Source: DAOTUB01 sp034437455 (lineage in GTDB: Bacteria; Chloroflexota; Anaerolineae; B4-G1). From it: 64,000 nucleotides of DNA. This document shows, in pieces, positions 25,342 to 33,343 of the stretch; the first letter of the stretch is position 1; the number at the start of each line of letters is the position of its first letter. Both the position numbers and the translations under genes were made by a program. Location: contig DAOTUB010000002.1 in NCBI GenBank assembly GCA_034437455.1, forward strand, positions 1 through 64,000, written 5' to 3'. Under the pieces are notes generated by a model. It worked only from the letters and a program-made list of their open reading frames with translations. It was not told the origin of the DNA and made no database searches.

Positions 25342-27339
25342 CTACACCGCCGTCCCATAAGCTGCTTCGATCCGCTCCTCCAGCGGGAGTTCGAGCAGTT
25401 CCGGCATGCGCCGGTCGCCGCTCTGACCCCACTTGGAGGCGTCGTACTCGGGCAGCCCCAGGTCGGCTCGTTTCTTGTCAATGTGTTCGATGGATCGGCG
25501 GACGATCTCTTCGGCCTCTTCGACGAACTCGAGCCTGCCGCCGACCTTTTCCTCCCAAACCTCGGTCATGATCCGCAGCACTTCCTCGCTGCCGGAGACA
25601 GGACCGTCGCTGCCGCCCATGATGACATAGGCTCCGGAAGCCACACAGTAGGTGGCGATGGAGATCGCTTTCTCGCTCATCCACTCCGGCGCCATGCCTA
25701 CGGCGGGGATGTCCGAGATATCCTCGCCCAGCCCGCCCTCGGTCGCCATCTGCGCCAGGACGGTGAGGATGCGCGAGTTGTCCACGCAGGAGCCCATGTG
25801 GAGCACCGGCGGGATGCCGACCGTCTCACAGATCTCGCGCAGGCCCGGCCCGGCCACCTCCATCGCCGCCTCGGGGGTCATGAACCCCTGCTTGGCGCTG
25901 GCGATGGCTCCGCAGCCGGTCTCTACCACCAAGATGTCGTTCTTGAGGAACTCGATGACGACGTCGTGGAAGAGTTCGTCGTGACGCACGCGAGCGTTGT
26001 TGCAACCGATGTTGGCCACCACGCCACGAATGCGTCCGGCCTGGATGGCGTCGTTGAGCGGGCGCAGGGAGCCTCGGTAGAAGCCGCCCAGCGCATAGTC
26101 AATGTACTCGTGGGAGAAACCGGGCACCAACGGGTTATGCTCGTCGGGTATACGTGTCTCCCCACGTTCGGGGAAGCGATCGACCGCCCGACGGACGATC
26201 TCTTTGGCGATCTCGAGCGCCCTGCTCTCCTCGAACTCGATGTGCCTGGCGCCCTCGATCTTGACCTTGGGCGAGGTGGTGATCAGTTCGGTGTGAAAAT
26301 TGTCCGCCATCGGGGCCAATCCCTGCATGATGCACTGGATGTCCACGACCATCGCCTCGACCGCGCCGGTGAGGATGGCCAACTCTTGCTGCAAAAAGTT
26401 ACCTGCCAGGGGCACACCCTGCCGCATGACCGTCTCGTTCGCGGTGCAGCAGATACCGGCCAACTGGATGCCCGTGGCTCCCTTGCTCTTGGCGTATTCG
26501 ATCATCTCCGGGTCGAGCGCCGCCGCCACGATCATCTCGGAAAGCGTCGGCTCGTGGCCGTGGACGACGACGTTGACCTTGTCCTCACTGAGCACTCCCA
26601 GGTTGGCCCCAGAGCGCACCGGGGCAGGGGTGCCAAAGATCACGTCCGACAGATCGGTAGCCAGCATCGAGCCGCCCCAGCCGTCGCCCAACGCGCAGCG
26701 CAGGGCCTGATCCAGGATGTGCTCGGCTTCCTGGTCGTTGCCGACGTGAGTACGATGTAGCATTTCCACGATCTCTCGGTCTACACTGCGAGGCGTAATC
26801 CCTGCCTCGTCCCAGACCTCTTGCCGTTTGGCCGGAGCGCGCTTCACGTTAAAAACCTCTCCCTCAACCTTGCCAAACTCGGCCAGGGCCGCCAGGGCTA
26901 CGTCCTTCGCGATCTCCTCTATGGGCCGCCCATCGGCCTTGACGCCCAGATAGCCCGCCATCTCCAGCAGTTTGAAGGGATCTCGGACCCCATAGTCGGG
27001 CGCGTGCCCCTCGGCGGCTTCCAGCAGCGTGTAGGCCAGGCCGCGTCCGTGATCGGAGTGGGCCGACGCGCCCACCGCCACTGCGCGGGCAAAGTTACGG
27101 GCCGCCACGGTCGCTACCGTCGCCCCACAGACCCCGCGCTCGGTCTTTCCTACCAGACGACAGGGACCCATCGAGCAGTTCTTGCAGCAGAGGCCCTGGG
27201 ATCCAATGGGGCAGGGAGCCAGCGCATCGGCTCGCGCAAAGGCTGTCTCCACATCTATCTGACAGGCTCGCTCTAATAGAGCGACGGCTGCCGGATCGTA
27301 GCTGGATTCCTGGGGTGTTCGTTCTTTTTTCTTCGCCAT
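25342..27339 (-). CDS. acsA: Ni-Fe carbon monoxide dehydrogenase (CODH/ACS alpha subunit)
   Basis: This enzyme reduces CO2 to CO for AcsB. The 665-residue protein has the B/D-cluster cysteines (LCCKNCSMGPCRL near 54, RGVCGA near 72) and C-cluster segments VHGHEPTLSE, IGCNNARVRHDE, ETGCGAIAS and MGSCVDNSRI, all intact. It is close in length to the Moorella enzyme. ATG 27339 has AGGAGG upstream; an in-frame start 42 bases earlier has no ribosome site. cooS is the equivalent name. It is flanked by acsB and a small HMA-fold protein. Confidence 0.96.
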   Translation of the reverse strand: MAKKKERTPQESSYDPAAVALLERACQIDVETAFARADALAPCPIGSQGLCCKNCSMGPCRLVGKTERGVCGATVATVAARNFARAVAVGASAHSDHGRGLAYTLLEAAEGHAPDYGVRDPFKLLEMAGYLGVKADGRPIEEIAKDVALAALAEFGKVEGEVFNVKRAPAKRQEVWDEAGITPRSVDREIVEMLHRTHVGNDQEAEHILDQALRCALGDGWGGSMLATDLSDVIFGTPAPVRSGANLGVLSEDKVNVVVHGHEPTLSEMIVAAALDPEMIEYAKSKGATGIQLAGICCTANETVMRQGVPLAGNFLQQELAILTGAVEAMVVDIQCIMQGLAPMADNFHTELITTSPKVKIEGARHIEFEESRALEIAKEIVRRAVDRFPERGETRIPDEHNPLVPGFSHEYIDYALGGFYRGSLRPLNDAIQAGRIRGVVANIGCNNARVRHDELFHDVVIEFLKNDILVVETGCGAIASAKQGFMTPEAAMEVAGPGLREICETVGIPPVLHMGSCVDNSRILTVLAQMATEGGLGEDISDIPAVGMAPEWMSEKAISIATYCVASGAYVIMGGSDGPVSGSEEVLRIMTEVWEEKVGGRLEFVEEAEEIVRRSIEHIDKKRADLGLPEYDASKWGQSGDRRMPELLELPLEERIEAAYGTAV

Positions 27340-27349
27340 AGTATACCTC

Positions 27350-27685
27350 CTAGTACCGTCGGAACTCGCCCGACATCTCACGGTCAGCCCGGTTCGTCTC
27401 GGTCATTCGCGAGCCTAGCACTTCCCACTGCGGGTCCCGGCGCAGCTCGGTAGGCTGAACCAGTATAGGAACCTCCCCCTCGCCCACCGGGTAGCCGGCG
27501 TCAGCCAGCGCCTTTTCGATGGCGGTCTGATCCGTCTTGCCTCCGTCGTAAGCGACCAGAACCTGTTTCCAGGCCGAACTTGCATACACATCTTCTACTC
27601 CCTTCAGGTTGACCAGCGCGTCTCGTACTTTGAGGACGTGGTGATCGGCCCAGAGGGTGGGTACTTCTAGCGCTACTTTCTCCAT
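27350..27685 (-). CDS. HMA-fold small protein lacking the metal-binding CxxC
   Basis: This 111-residue protein begins MEKVALEVPTLWADHHVLKVRDAL and shows the beta-alpha-beta pattern of heavy-metal-associated domains (LKGVEDVYASSAWKQVLVAYD, then IEKALADAGYPV). Where such domains normally have MxCxxC, this one has TLWADHH, so the cysteines are replaced, and two histidines and an aspartate lie at that site. AGGAGG precedes ATG 27685. Its place between fhs and acsA suggests a nickel or assembly role for CO dehydrogenase, but this is inference. The last 40 residues are unrelated to HMA. Confidence 0.7.
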   Translation of the reverse strand: MEKVALEVPTLWADHHVLKVRDALVNLKGVEDVYASSAWKQVLVAYDGGKTDQTAIEKALADAGYPVGEGEVPILVQPTELRRDPQWEVLGSRMTETNRADREMSGEFRRY

Positions 27686-27708
27686 ATCGTTTGACCTCCT
27701 GGATAATG

Positions 27709-27747
27709 CGTGATACGTGATGTATGATTCACACATCACGTATCACG
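27709..27747. repeat. Perfect inverted repeat between fhs and the HMA-fold gene
   Basis: CGTGATACGTGATGT and ACATCACGTATCACG are perfect 15-base arms around a 9-base loop. A related fragment (CACGTATCATGCATCACG) lies at about 38548. It sits 8 bases past the fhs stop, so it could also shape the end of the fhs transcript. Confidence 0.75.
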
Positions 27748-27755
27748 TCTACGTT

Positions 27756-29645
27756 CTACGATAGTCCCAAAACCTTCCCCGTCTCCACGTCTATATCAAT
27801 ATCCGTAAAGACCGGTCGTGTGGGCAGACCGGGCATCGTCTTCATCGTGCCACACAGCGGGAAGATGAATCCCGCGCCCACGCTGGCCCGCACATCGGTG
27901 ATGGGCAGCCGCCAATCGCGAGGCGTGCCCTTGAGCGCCGGGTCGTGCGTGAACGATAGGTGCGTCTTGGCCATGCAGAGCGGCAGATGCGCCAGCCCCA
28001 TATTGGTGAAGAGCTTAATCTTGGCCTCTGCCTCGTCCGTATAGTCCACCCCGTCGGCGCGATAAATCTCGCGGGCGATGGTCTCGATCTTTTCCTTGAT
28101 CGACATCTCATCCTCGTAGAGGAAGTGGAAATTATTCGGCTTCTCGCAGGCCTTGACCACGGCCTCGGCCAGCGCTGCGCCACCCTCGCCGCCCTTGGCC
28201 CACACTTCACTGAGCACGGCGTCCTCGGCTCCCGTCTCCTTGGCCCGCTTGCGGATCAAATCGACCTCGGCGTCGGTGTCGTACTTGAAGCGGTTGATCG
28301 CCACCACCACCGGCACGCCGAACTTGACCGCGTTCTCGACGTGTTGCAGCAGGTTGGGCAGACCCTTTTCCAGCAGCTCCAGGTTCTCCTCGGTGTAGGC
28401 CTTGTCCAGCGGTTTGCCGGCGACGACCTTGGGTCCGCCGCCGTGCATCTTGAGCGCGCGAATGGTACAGACCAACACCACACAGTTGGGAACCAGACCG
28501 CTGTAGCGGCTCTTGAGGTTCATGAACTTTTCCATCCCGCAGTCGGCGCCAAAGCCAGACTCGGTGACTACATAGTCGGCCAGCTTGAGCGCGATCTTGT
28601 CGGCGATGATGGACGAGTTGCCCTGGGCGATGTTGGCGAACGGCCCACAGTGGACAAAAGCCGGGCTGCCGGCCAACGTCTGCATCATGTTCGGCATGAT
28701 GGCGTCCTTGAGCAGCACGGTCATCGCGCCGGCTACGTTCAGGTCCTCGGCCGTGATCGGCAACACCGGCCTATCCACCTGGCGTTTGCCGCCCGTCTTG
28801 TTCGTGCCGATGATGATGCGGCCCATGCGCTCGCGCAGGTCGGCCAGATCGCTGCACATCGCCAGCGCGGCCATGATCTCGGAGGCGACTGTGATGTCGT
28901 ACCCCGTCTCGCGCACCACGCCGTTATTGGTGCCGCCCATGCCGACGACGATGTTCCGCAGCGCCGCGTCCGACACATCCACCACGCGCCGCCACTGGAT
29001 GCCATCGGGGTCGATGTTCAGGCGGAACATGCGCTCCTTGTCCTCGTCGCTCAGGTCAGAGGGCTTTTCCGACTCGATGCCCAACTTTTCCAGCCGCTTG
29101 CGCATGCTCGGCGTGTACTCGTTGTCCGGGCAGAGCGCCTTCGCCAGATACGCGGTGCTCCAACGGGCTTCCTTCGCCATGCGGTTGTTAATGGCGGCCG
29201 CCAGCAGGTTGTGGGCCGCGCTCACGGCGTGGATGTCGCCAGTGAGGTGCAGGTTAAAGTCCTCCATTGGCACGATCTGAGCATAACCGCCGCCGGCCGC
29301 CCCGCCCTTGATGCCAAAGGTCGGCCCCTGAGAAGGCTGACGAATGACGGTAAAGACCTTCTTGCCGATGTAGTGCAATCCCTGGCTGACGCCGACGGTA
29401 GTCACCGTCTTGCCCTCGCCCAGGGGCGTGGGGGTGATGGCGGTCACGTCAATGTACTTGCCGTTGGGGCGGTCCTTGAACTTTTCGAGCACATCCAGAT
29501 GGACCTTGGCCTTCCACTTCCCTTGTAAGTCAATGTCGTCTTCAGAAAGCCCGACGCTCTTGGCGATCTCGACGATGGGAAGAAGCTCGGCTGCTTGCGC
29601 GATCTCAATGTCGCTAGGAACTGGTTCAACTCGCTTGACTGGCAT
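27756..29645 (-). CDS. fhs: Formate-tetrahydrofolate ligase
   Basis: Fhs makes formyl-THF from formate and ATP, the entry step of the methyl branch. The 629-residue protein has the P-loop TPTPLGEGKTVTTVGV near 73, RQPSQGPTFGIKGGAAGGGYAQ near 102, and VVAINRFKYDTDAE. It is about 70 residues longer than the 557-residue Moorella enzyme. The main excess (about 158-215) lies between AAINNRMAKE and LNIDPDGIQWRRVVD and resembles the RLKRLGIEKTDP-type segment of eukaryotic C1-THF synthase. ATG 29645 follows AGGAGGT. It lies 55 bases after the DUF166 gene. Confidence 0.96.
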   Translation of the reverse strand: MPVKRVEPVPSDIEIAQAAELLPIVEIAKSVGLSEDDIDLQGKWKAKVHLDVLEKFKDRPNGKYIDVTAITPTPLGEGKTVTTVGVSQGLHYIGKKVFTVIRQPSQGPTFGIKGGAAGGGYAQIVPMEDFNLHLTGDIHAVSAAHNLLAAAINNRMAKEARWSTAYLAKALCPDNEYTPSMRKRLEKLGIESEKPSDLSDEDKERMFRLNIDPDGIQWRRVVDVSDAALRNIVVGMGGTNNGVVRETGYDITVASEIMAALAMCSDLADLRERMGRIIIGTNKTGGKRQVDRPVLPITAEDLNVAGAMTVLLKDAIMPNMMQTLAGSPAFVHCGPFANIAQGNSSIIADKIALKLADYVVTESGFGADCGMEKFMNLKSRYSGLVPNCVVLVCTIRALKMHGGGPKVVAGKPLDKAYTEENLELLEKGLPNLLQHVENAVKFGVPVVVAINRFKYDTDAEVDLIRKRAKETGAEDAVLSEVWAKGGEGGAALAEAVVKACEKPNNFHFLYEDEMSIKEKIETIAREIYRADGVDYTDEAEAKIKLFTNMGLAHLPLCMAKTHLSFTHDPALKGTPRDWRLPITDVRASVGAGFIFPLCGTMKTMPGLPTRPVFTDIDIDVETGKVLGLS

Positions 29646-29700
29646 TTTACCTCCTATATGTGTATAACGGTTTTATTGAACAGACTAGTAAGCATACGCT

Positions 29701-30825
29701 TCACGAACCCTCACCACGCCCCTCCGGCACCAGATACGTCGCCTGCGGCAGATGGGGCGCGATCTCGACCGCCACCGCCCGCCGCATAAAGTCCCCCGAA
29801 GCCTGGATCAGCGGCTCCCCCAGGCTGGGGTCCACGCGCATCGTGGCCAGACAAGGATAGTGGTGATGAAACAGCCCGGCTTGAATGACGGCTTCTCGCA
29901 GGTCTATCCCGACTAATTGGCGGGCGACAGACCGGGCGCATCCACAGGCTGTGTCCCGCTCCACCTCAACGCTTTCGATCTTTTGATCGCCGCACGTGAT
30001 CCGAAGCACCGGCCGGCCAAAGTAACGGGCAAACTCATCGATCCAGGGGTCCTCGAACGCGATCTCTTGCCGGCGCACATTATAGCATTTCCTGGTGAGA
30101 GAGCAAAACGGTTTGGGGAAAACGGCAGTCACGCCCATCGCCATCAACTGGGAGCGAAGCTGGCGAACCAAGCCGTCCGGCAGCCAGGCCACGTTATCCA
30201 CCGGCGCGACGACGGCCCGCGCGCCGGTGCGCTCGACGATGCTGGGCAGCAGTTGGGCCACACCGCTCCGTTCTCCCAGCGAGAGCACCAGGTCGGCGGC
30301 GGGCAACCGGATGGGGAGAAACGTCTGCGGGTCATCCACTACCAGGGGGAGATCGGAGGGCGTGCGCCATGATTCCACCGCCCAGGTTTCGGGAGCAAAG
30401 CGGCGGACGTTTTCCAGGATGCGCTGGCCGTAATGGCCCTGGAACAAAATAAAAAGCCGCAACGCCCGGGGGCTGCGGCCATGTCGCTCGGTGGGTTCTC
30501 GAATTGCCTCCAAAAGGTCTTCCACTCGCTGGCCCGGCTTGTGCTGATGATAGTAGGTGTGGATGCGATTGTCTTCCAGCGTCAGTCCGATGACCTTGGC
30601 GTTGGGGATGGATTCGAGCACCTGAGCGATCAGGCGGCTCTGCTCCTCGCCTTTAGCCTCGAGGATGATCGAGTCGGGAGCCGTTGCCTGGATCTGAGCG
30701 AACACATCCGGGTCGATGGTGGCTACTCCGACGACCTCAATACCCGGTTGACCAGAGAGCAAGCTCTGGACGCCCTGGGCAAAAAGGGGCTGACTGGTGA
30801 GAATAAATACACGATGGTGATACAT
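29701..30825 (-). CDS. Receiver-like domain fused to a DUF166 protein
   Basis: The first ~110 residues resemble a NarL-type response-regulator receiver (VFILTSQPLFAQGVQSLLSGQPGIEVVG). The acidic pair is replaced by Thr-Ser and the phosphorylated Asp position reads IILEAKG, so Glu replaces Asp. Residues 118-374 match DUF166, a family of unknown function in methanogens and anaerobes. Its cysteines, FCSLTRKC, RITCGDQ, ACGCARSVA and YPCLATM, could bind a cluster. The gene is the first of the minus-strand pathway cluster and leads into fhs. A role in sensing or in supporting the pathway is inferred from position. Confidence 0.75.
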   Translation of the reverse strand: MYHHRVFILTSQPLFAQGVQSLLSGQPGIEVVGVATIDPDVFAQIQATAPDSIILEAKGEEQSRLIAQVLESIPNAKVIGLTLEDNRIHTYYHQHKPGQRVEDLLEAIREPTERHGRSPRALRLFILFQGHYGQRILENVRRFAPETWAVESWRTPSDLPLVVDDPQTFLPIRLPAADLVLSLGERSGVAQLLPSIVERTGARAVVAPVDNVAWLPDGLVRQLRSQLMAMGVTAVFPKPFCSLTRKCYNVRRQEIAFEDPWIDEFARYFGRPVLRITCGDQKIESVEVERDTACGCARSVARQLVGIDLREAVIQAGLFHHHYPCLATMRVDPSLGEPLIQASGDFMRRAVAVEIAPHLPQATYLVPEGRGEGS

Positions 30826-30858
30826 AAAGGGAAACTGACCGTCGTAATGTCGACCTGG

Positions 30859-30887
30859 ATTATATCACCATCGCGCGGGTCCGTCTA
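30859..30887 (-). promoter_or_regulatory. Promoter for the DUF166-fhs end of the pathway cluster
   Basis: TATAAT on the minus strand has TAGACG 17 bases upstream, about 33 bases before the DUF166 start. It is the likely main promoter for the upstream half of the Wood-Ljungdahl genes. The 145-base spacer behind it also holds an AGGGAGTTCCCT palindrome at about 30905. Confidence 0.6.
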
Positions 30888-30970
30888 TAGTCCATAAGGG
30901 CTACAGGGAGTTCCCTAATAGCTCGATATAACTAGCCCGTGACTCCTTATGACATCAGCGCTCCTACCGC

Positions 30971-31639
30971 TCAATCGGATCGCTCGGGCAGACTCACCAA
31001 TCCGTGGCTCACGGCATACGCGGACGCCTCGGTGCGATTCCTGACCCCCAGCTTGGTCAAGATGCTGCGCAGATGATTCTTCACTGTGTTGCGGGCGATC
31101 CCCAATTCCTCCCCGATCTCCCGGTTGGTATATCCCTGCACGACCAAAGCCAGGATCTCGCTCTCCCGCGCCGAAAGCACACCCGCGGCCTCCGGCTGCA
31201 CGACCGGGCGGCCCTGCTGGGCCAGTTGGCGGAAGAGCTTGCCCGTCATGCTCCGCGAGATGGGGGTCTCCCCCGCCATCACGCTCCGCAACTGCTCAAA
31301 GAGCGTCTCCGGCTGGAGGTCCTTGAGCAAATAGCCATCCGCTCCAGAGCGCACGGCGACCGCCAGGTCTTGCTCACCTTCCGAGACGGTCAGCATCACC
31401 ACGCGCACGTCCGGCATTTGGGCCTTGATGCGGCGGGTCGCCTCCAGCCCGTCGCAGTTGGGCATGCGGATGTCCATCAGCACCAGGTCTGGCTGCAACT
31501 GGCGCGCCCGCTCGACCGCCTCCAGCCCGTCCGTCGCCTCGCCCACGACCTCGAAATCGGGCTGAAAGTCGAGCAACTGGACCAGCCCCTTGCGGAAGAG
31601 CAGGTGATCGTCGACCAATAAAATACGCAGTGCGTCCAT
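30971..31639 (-). CDS. NarL/FixJ-family response regulator
   Basis: This 222-residue protein has a receiver domain (LLVDDHLLFRKGL, LVLMDIRMPNCDG with the phosphorylated Asp near 56, MLTVS, LLKD) and a C-terminal LuxR-type HTH (LSARESEILALVVQGYTNREIGEELGIARNTVKNH near 155-195). It binds DNA after phosphorylation by a sensor kinase, but none lies in the window. It is divergent from the pyrK-like gene and lies upstream of the pathway cluster on the same strand, so either could be a target. Its receiver is similar to the degenerate one in the DUF166 fusion. Confidence 0.93.
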   Translation of the reverse strand: MDALRILLVDDHLLFRKGLVQLLDFQPDFEVVGEATDGLEAVERARQLQPDLVLMDIRMPNCDGLEATRRIKAQMPDVRVVMLTVSEGEQDLAVAVRSGADGYLLKDLQPETLFEQLRSVMAGETPISRSMTGKLFRQLAQQGRPVVQPEAAGVLSARESEILALVVQGYTNREIGEELGIARNTVKNHLRSILTKLGVRNRTEASAYAVSHGLVSLPERSD

Positions 31640-31647
31640 TGCTCGCT

Positions 31648-31676
31648 ATTATACACGCAATGTACACTTGACACAA
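31648..31676 (-). promoter_or_regulatory. Promoter of the response-regulator gene
   Basis: On the minus strand TTGTGT and TATAAT are 17 bases apart, and the start codon lies only 8 bases after the -10 box. That implies a nearly leaderless transcript. The -35 box overlaps the -35 box of the divergent promoter at 31668. Confidence 0.6.
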
Positions 31677-31696
31677 AACACCACCTGTGGCATAGT
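31668..31696 (+). promoter_or_regulatory. Promoter of the pyrK-like/pyrD-like pair
   Basis: A consensus TTGACA is followed 17 bases later by CATAGT, with ATG 31716 about 13 bases after the predicted transcription start. It overlaps the divergent promoter of the response regulator. Confidence 0.65.
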
Positions 31697-31715
31697 CCAC
31701 TACGGGATCGAAAGA

Positions 31716-32450
31716 ATGGTACAGGTAGACGCGCAGGTCACAGATGTAAAATGGAGCGGGCCTTTCACGCGGGTTGCTTTCGCTGCCCCTGCAATCGCGT
31801 CGGGTCTGGCTGCGGGACGCTTCGTGCTGGCCGATCTGGGCGGCTATCTCCGCACACCGCTCTTCCCTGCCCAGTTGGACGATGAAGCGTTCGATGTGCT
31901 TGTTCCTCCCGACCATCCAGCCGCCGCTATCCAACCCGGATCGACGGTCAATCTCATCGGTCCGCTCGGTCGTGGTTTTGAGGTGGACGCGACGGCCCGC
32001 CGTCTACTGCTCGTCGCTGCCACCGCTCACCTGCCACCATTGTTGCCCTTGGTCTGGCAGAAACCCGGTTTCTCCGTGACGCTGCTCCTTTCGGCCCCTA
32101 CTGCCGCCGAACTCCACCCCATCCGGCTGCTACCGCCGACGTTGGAGGTGCACATCGTCACCGCCGACGGCTCTGCGGGTCATGGGGGTTCCGCCCGCGC
32201 TCTCTTCCCCGATCTGGCGCGCTGGGCCGACACCATCTGCATCGCCGACGATCCAGCCGCCTACCCCGCGCTGGCCGAGATCGTGCGCCAGGTGCGCGTG
32301 GCGCCGGGCCGTCGCTTCGCCCAGGCGTTGGTCGCGCCACCGATGATCTGCGGCGTGGGAGCCTGCCGGGGCTGCGCCGTGGAGACGCGACGCGGTATCC
32401 GATTGGCCTGCACCGACGGCCCCGTCTTTGACCTGCTGGAGTTGGCATGA
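31716..32450 (+). CDS. pyrK: PyrK-like electron-transfer subunit
   Basis: PyrK passes electrons from type 1B dihydroorotate dehydrogenase to NAD+ through FAD and [2Fe-2S]. The 244-residue protein has a ferredoxin-reductase-like layout, with LIGPLGRGFEV near 79 and a C-terminal [2Fe-2S] motif MICGVGACRGCAVETRRG plus a later cysteine. ATG 31716 was chosen over an upstream TTG, which lies in the -35 box. The stop overlaps the next start (ATGA). The partner looks altered, so the substrate is uncertain. Confidence 0.8.
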   Translation: MVQVDAQVTDVKWSGPFTRVAFAAPAIASGLAAGRFVLADLGGYLRTPLFPAQLDDEAFDVLVPPDHPAAAIQPGSTVNLIGPLGRGFEVDATARRLLLVAATAHLPPLLPLVWQKPGFSVTLLLSAPTAAELHPIRLLPPTLEVHIVTADGSAGHGGSARALFPDLARWADTICIADDPAAYPALAEIVRQVRVAPGRRFAQALVAPPMICGVGACRGCAVETRRGIRLACTDGPVFDLLELA

Positions 32451-33262
32451 CCTCCATCAACCTGGCCCCCGACCACAAGAGCGGGCTGACGCTCGACAAC
32501 CCCGTGATGCCCGCGGCGGGATGCTTTGGCTTTGGCACAGAGTACAGCCGACTGGTCGAGGTGGAAGGATTGGGCGCGATCGTCGTCGGCCCGGTCACCG
32601 CCGGGCCGCGCCAGGGAACGGCGCCGCCCCGCACCGTGCCCGTACCCGGCGGCGTGCTGCTCCACACCGGGCTGGCAAACCCCGGCCTCGGCAAGATTGT
32701 ACGCCGCTATGCCCACGCCTGGGCGCGCTCCCCTGTGCCCATCATCGTACACGTGGCTGGCGTCTCTCCCGAAGAGGCTGCATCCTGCTGCTCGCGGCTT
32801 TTCGGCCTCGAAGCGGTAGCCGGTATCGAACTGGGCCTACCAGACGCCATAGCCTCCGACGAGGCCGCCGCCATCATCCGGGCAGCCCGCGCCGTCGCTT
32901 ACCAGCCCCTCATCGCGCGGCTACCGCTGGATAGCGCCGGTTCGCTGTGCGAAGCAGCCGTCGAGGCCGGCACCGACGCCCTCACCGTGGCCGCTCCACC
33001 TCGCGGGACTGCCTGGCACGCGCCCTGCGAGCAATTCATCAGCGGTCGCCTCTACGGGCCGCTCGTGCTGCCGCTGGCGCTGCGCGCCCTGCGCCAGGTG
33101 GCCGAGCGCGTGTCGGTTCCACTCGTCGGCTGCGGCGGCGTCCACAGCGCAAAAGACGCGCGTGCCTTCCTTCACGCCGGGGCTGTCGCCGTGCAGGTGG
33201 ATGGGGCGATCTGGCGCGATCCGGGCTGCATGGCCCACATCGCCCACGATCTGGCCGCATAG
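32447..33262 (+). CDS. pyrD: Divergent dihydroorotate-dehydrogenase-like flavoprotein
   Basis: This 271-residue protein keeps the FMN TIM-barrel landmarks of PyrD type 1B: NPVMPAAGCFGFGTEY, GAIVVGPVTAGPRQG, LANPGLG, SGRLYGPLVLPLALRALRQV and VGCGGVHSAKDARAFLHAGAVAVQV. The catalytic-base segment that normally reads NISCPN is ELGLPDA here, and the substrate asparagines there are missing. It may act on a different substrate or be a low-activity homologue. It overlaps the PyrK-like gene by four bases. The symbol reflects family only. Confidence 0.7.
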   Translation: MTSINLAPDHKSGLTLDNPVMPAAGCFGFGTEYSRLVEVEGLGAIVVGPVTAGPRQGTAPPRTVPVPGGVLLHTGLANPGLGKIVRRYAHAWARSPVPIIVHVAGVSPEEAASCCSRLFGLEAVAGIELGLPDAIASDEAAAIIRAARAVAYQPLIARLPLDSAGSLCEAAVEAGTDALTVAAPPRGTAWHAPCEQFISGRLYGPLVLPLALRALRQVAERVSVPLVGCGGVHSAKDARAFLHAGAVAVQVDGAIWRDPGCMAHIAHDLAA

Positions 33263-33294
33263 CAGTAACCAATCTTGCCCTCGACCACGCACAA

Positions 33295-33323
33295 TTGACT
33301 TCCCACTCATTCCAGGGTAATAT
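33295..33323 (+). promoter_or_regulatory. Promoter for the cell-wall amidase
   Basis: TTGACT and TAATAT are 17 bases apart. The predicted transcript starts near 33330, which excludes the in-frame start codons at 33323 and 33329 and supports ATG 33344. Confidence 0.65.
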
Positions 33324-33343
33324 TGGGCATGGGGAGAAGCAAG

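Noticed and set aside
25328..25432. N-terminal extension of acsB
   Set aside because: It overlaps the end of acsA in another frame and lacks family similarity; ATG 25327 has a strong ribosome site.
27709..27747. Considered as a CRISPR repeat or riboswitch
   Set aside because: There is only one palindromic unit with no spacer series and no known aptamer core; it matches the dispersed-repeat pattern.
27960..29528. 522-residue plus-strand open frame opposite fhs
   Set aside because: It lies wholly antisense to the well-supported fhs gene and its translation is rich in His/Arg/Gln, as expected for a shadow.
30888..30970. Possible terminator of the response-regulator gene
   Set aside because: The TAAGGGCTA/TAGCCC segments could pair over a long loop, but the arms are short and no T run follows, so I did not list it.
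31668..31715. TTG start at 31668 for the PyrK-like protein
   Set aside because: These bases are the -35 box of the predicted promoter, so they would not be in the transcript.
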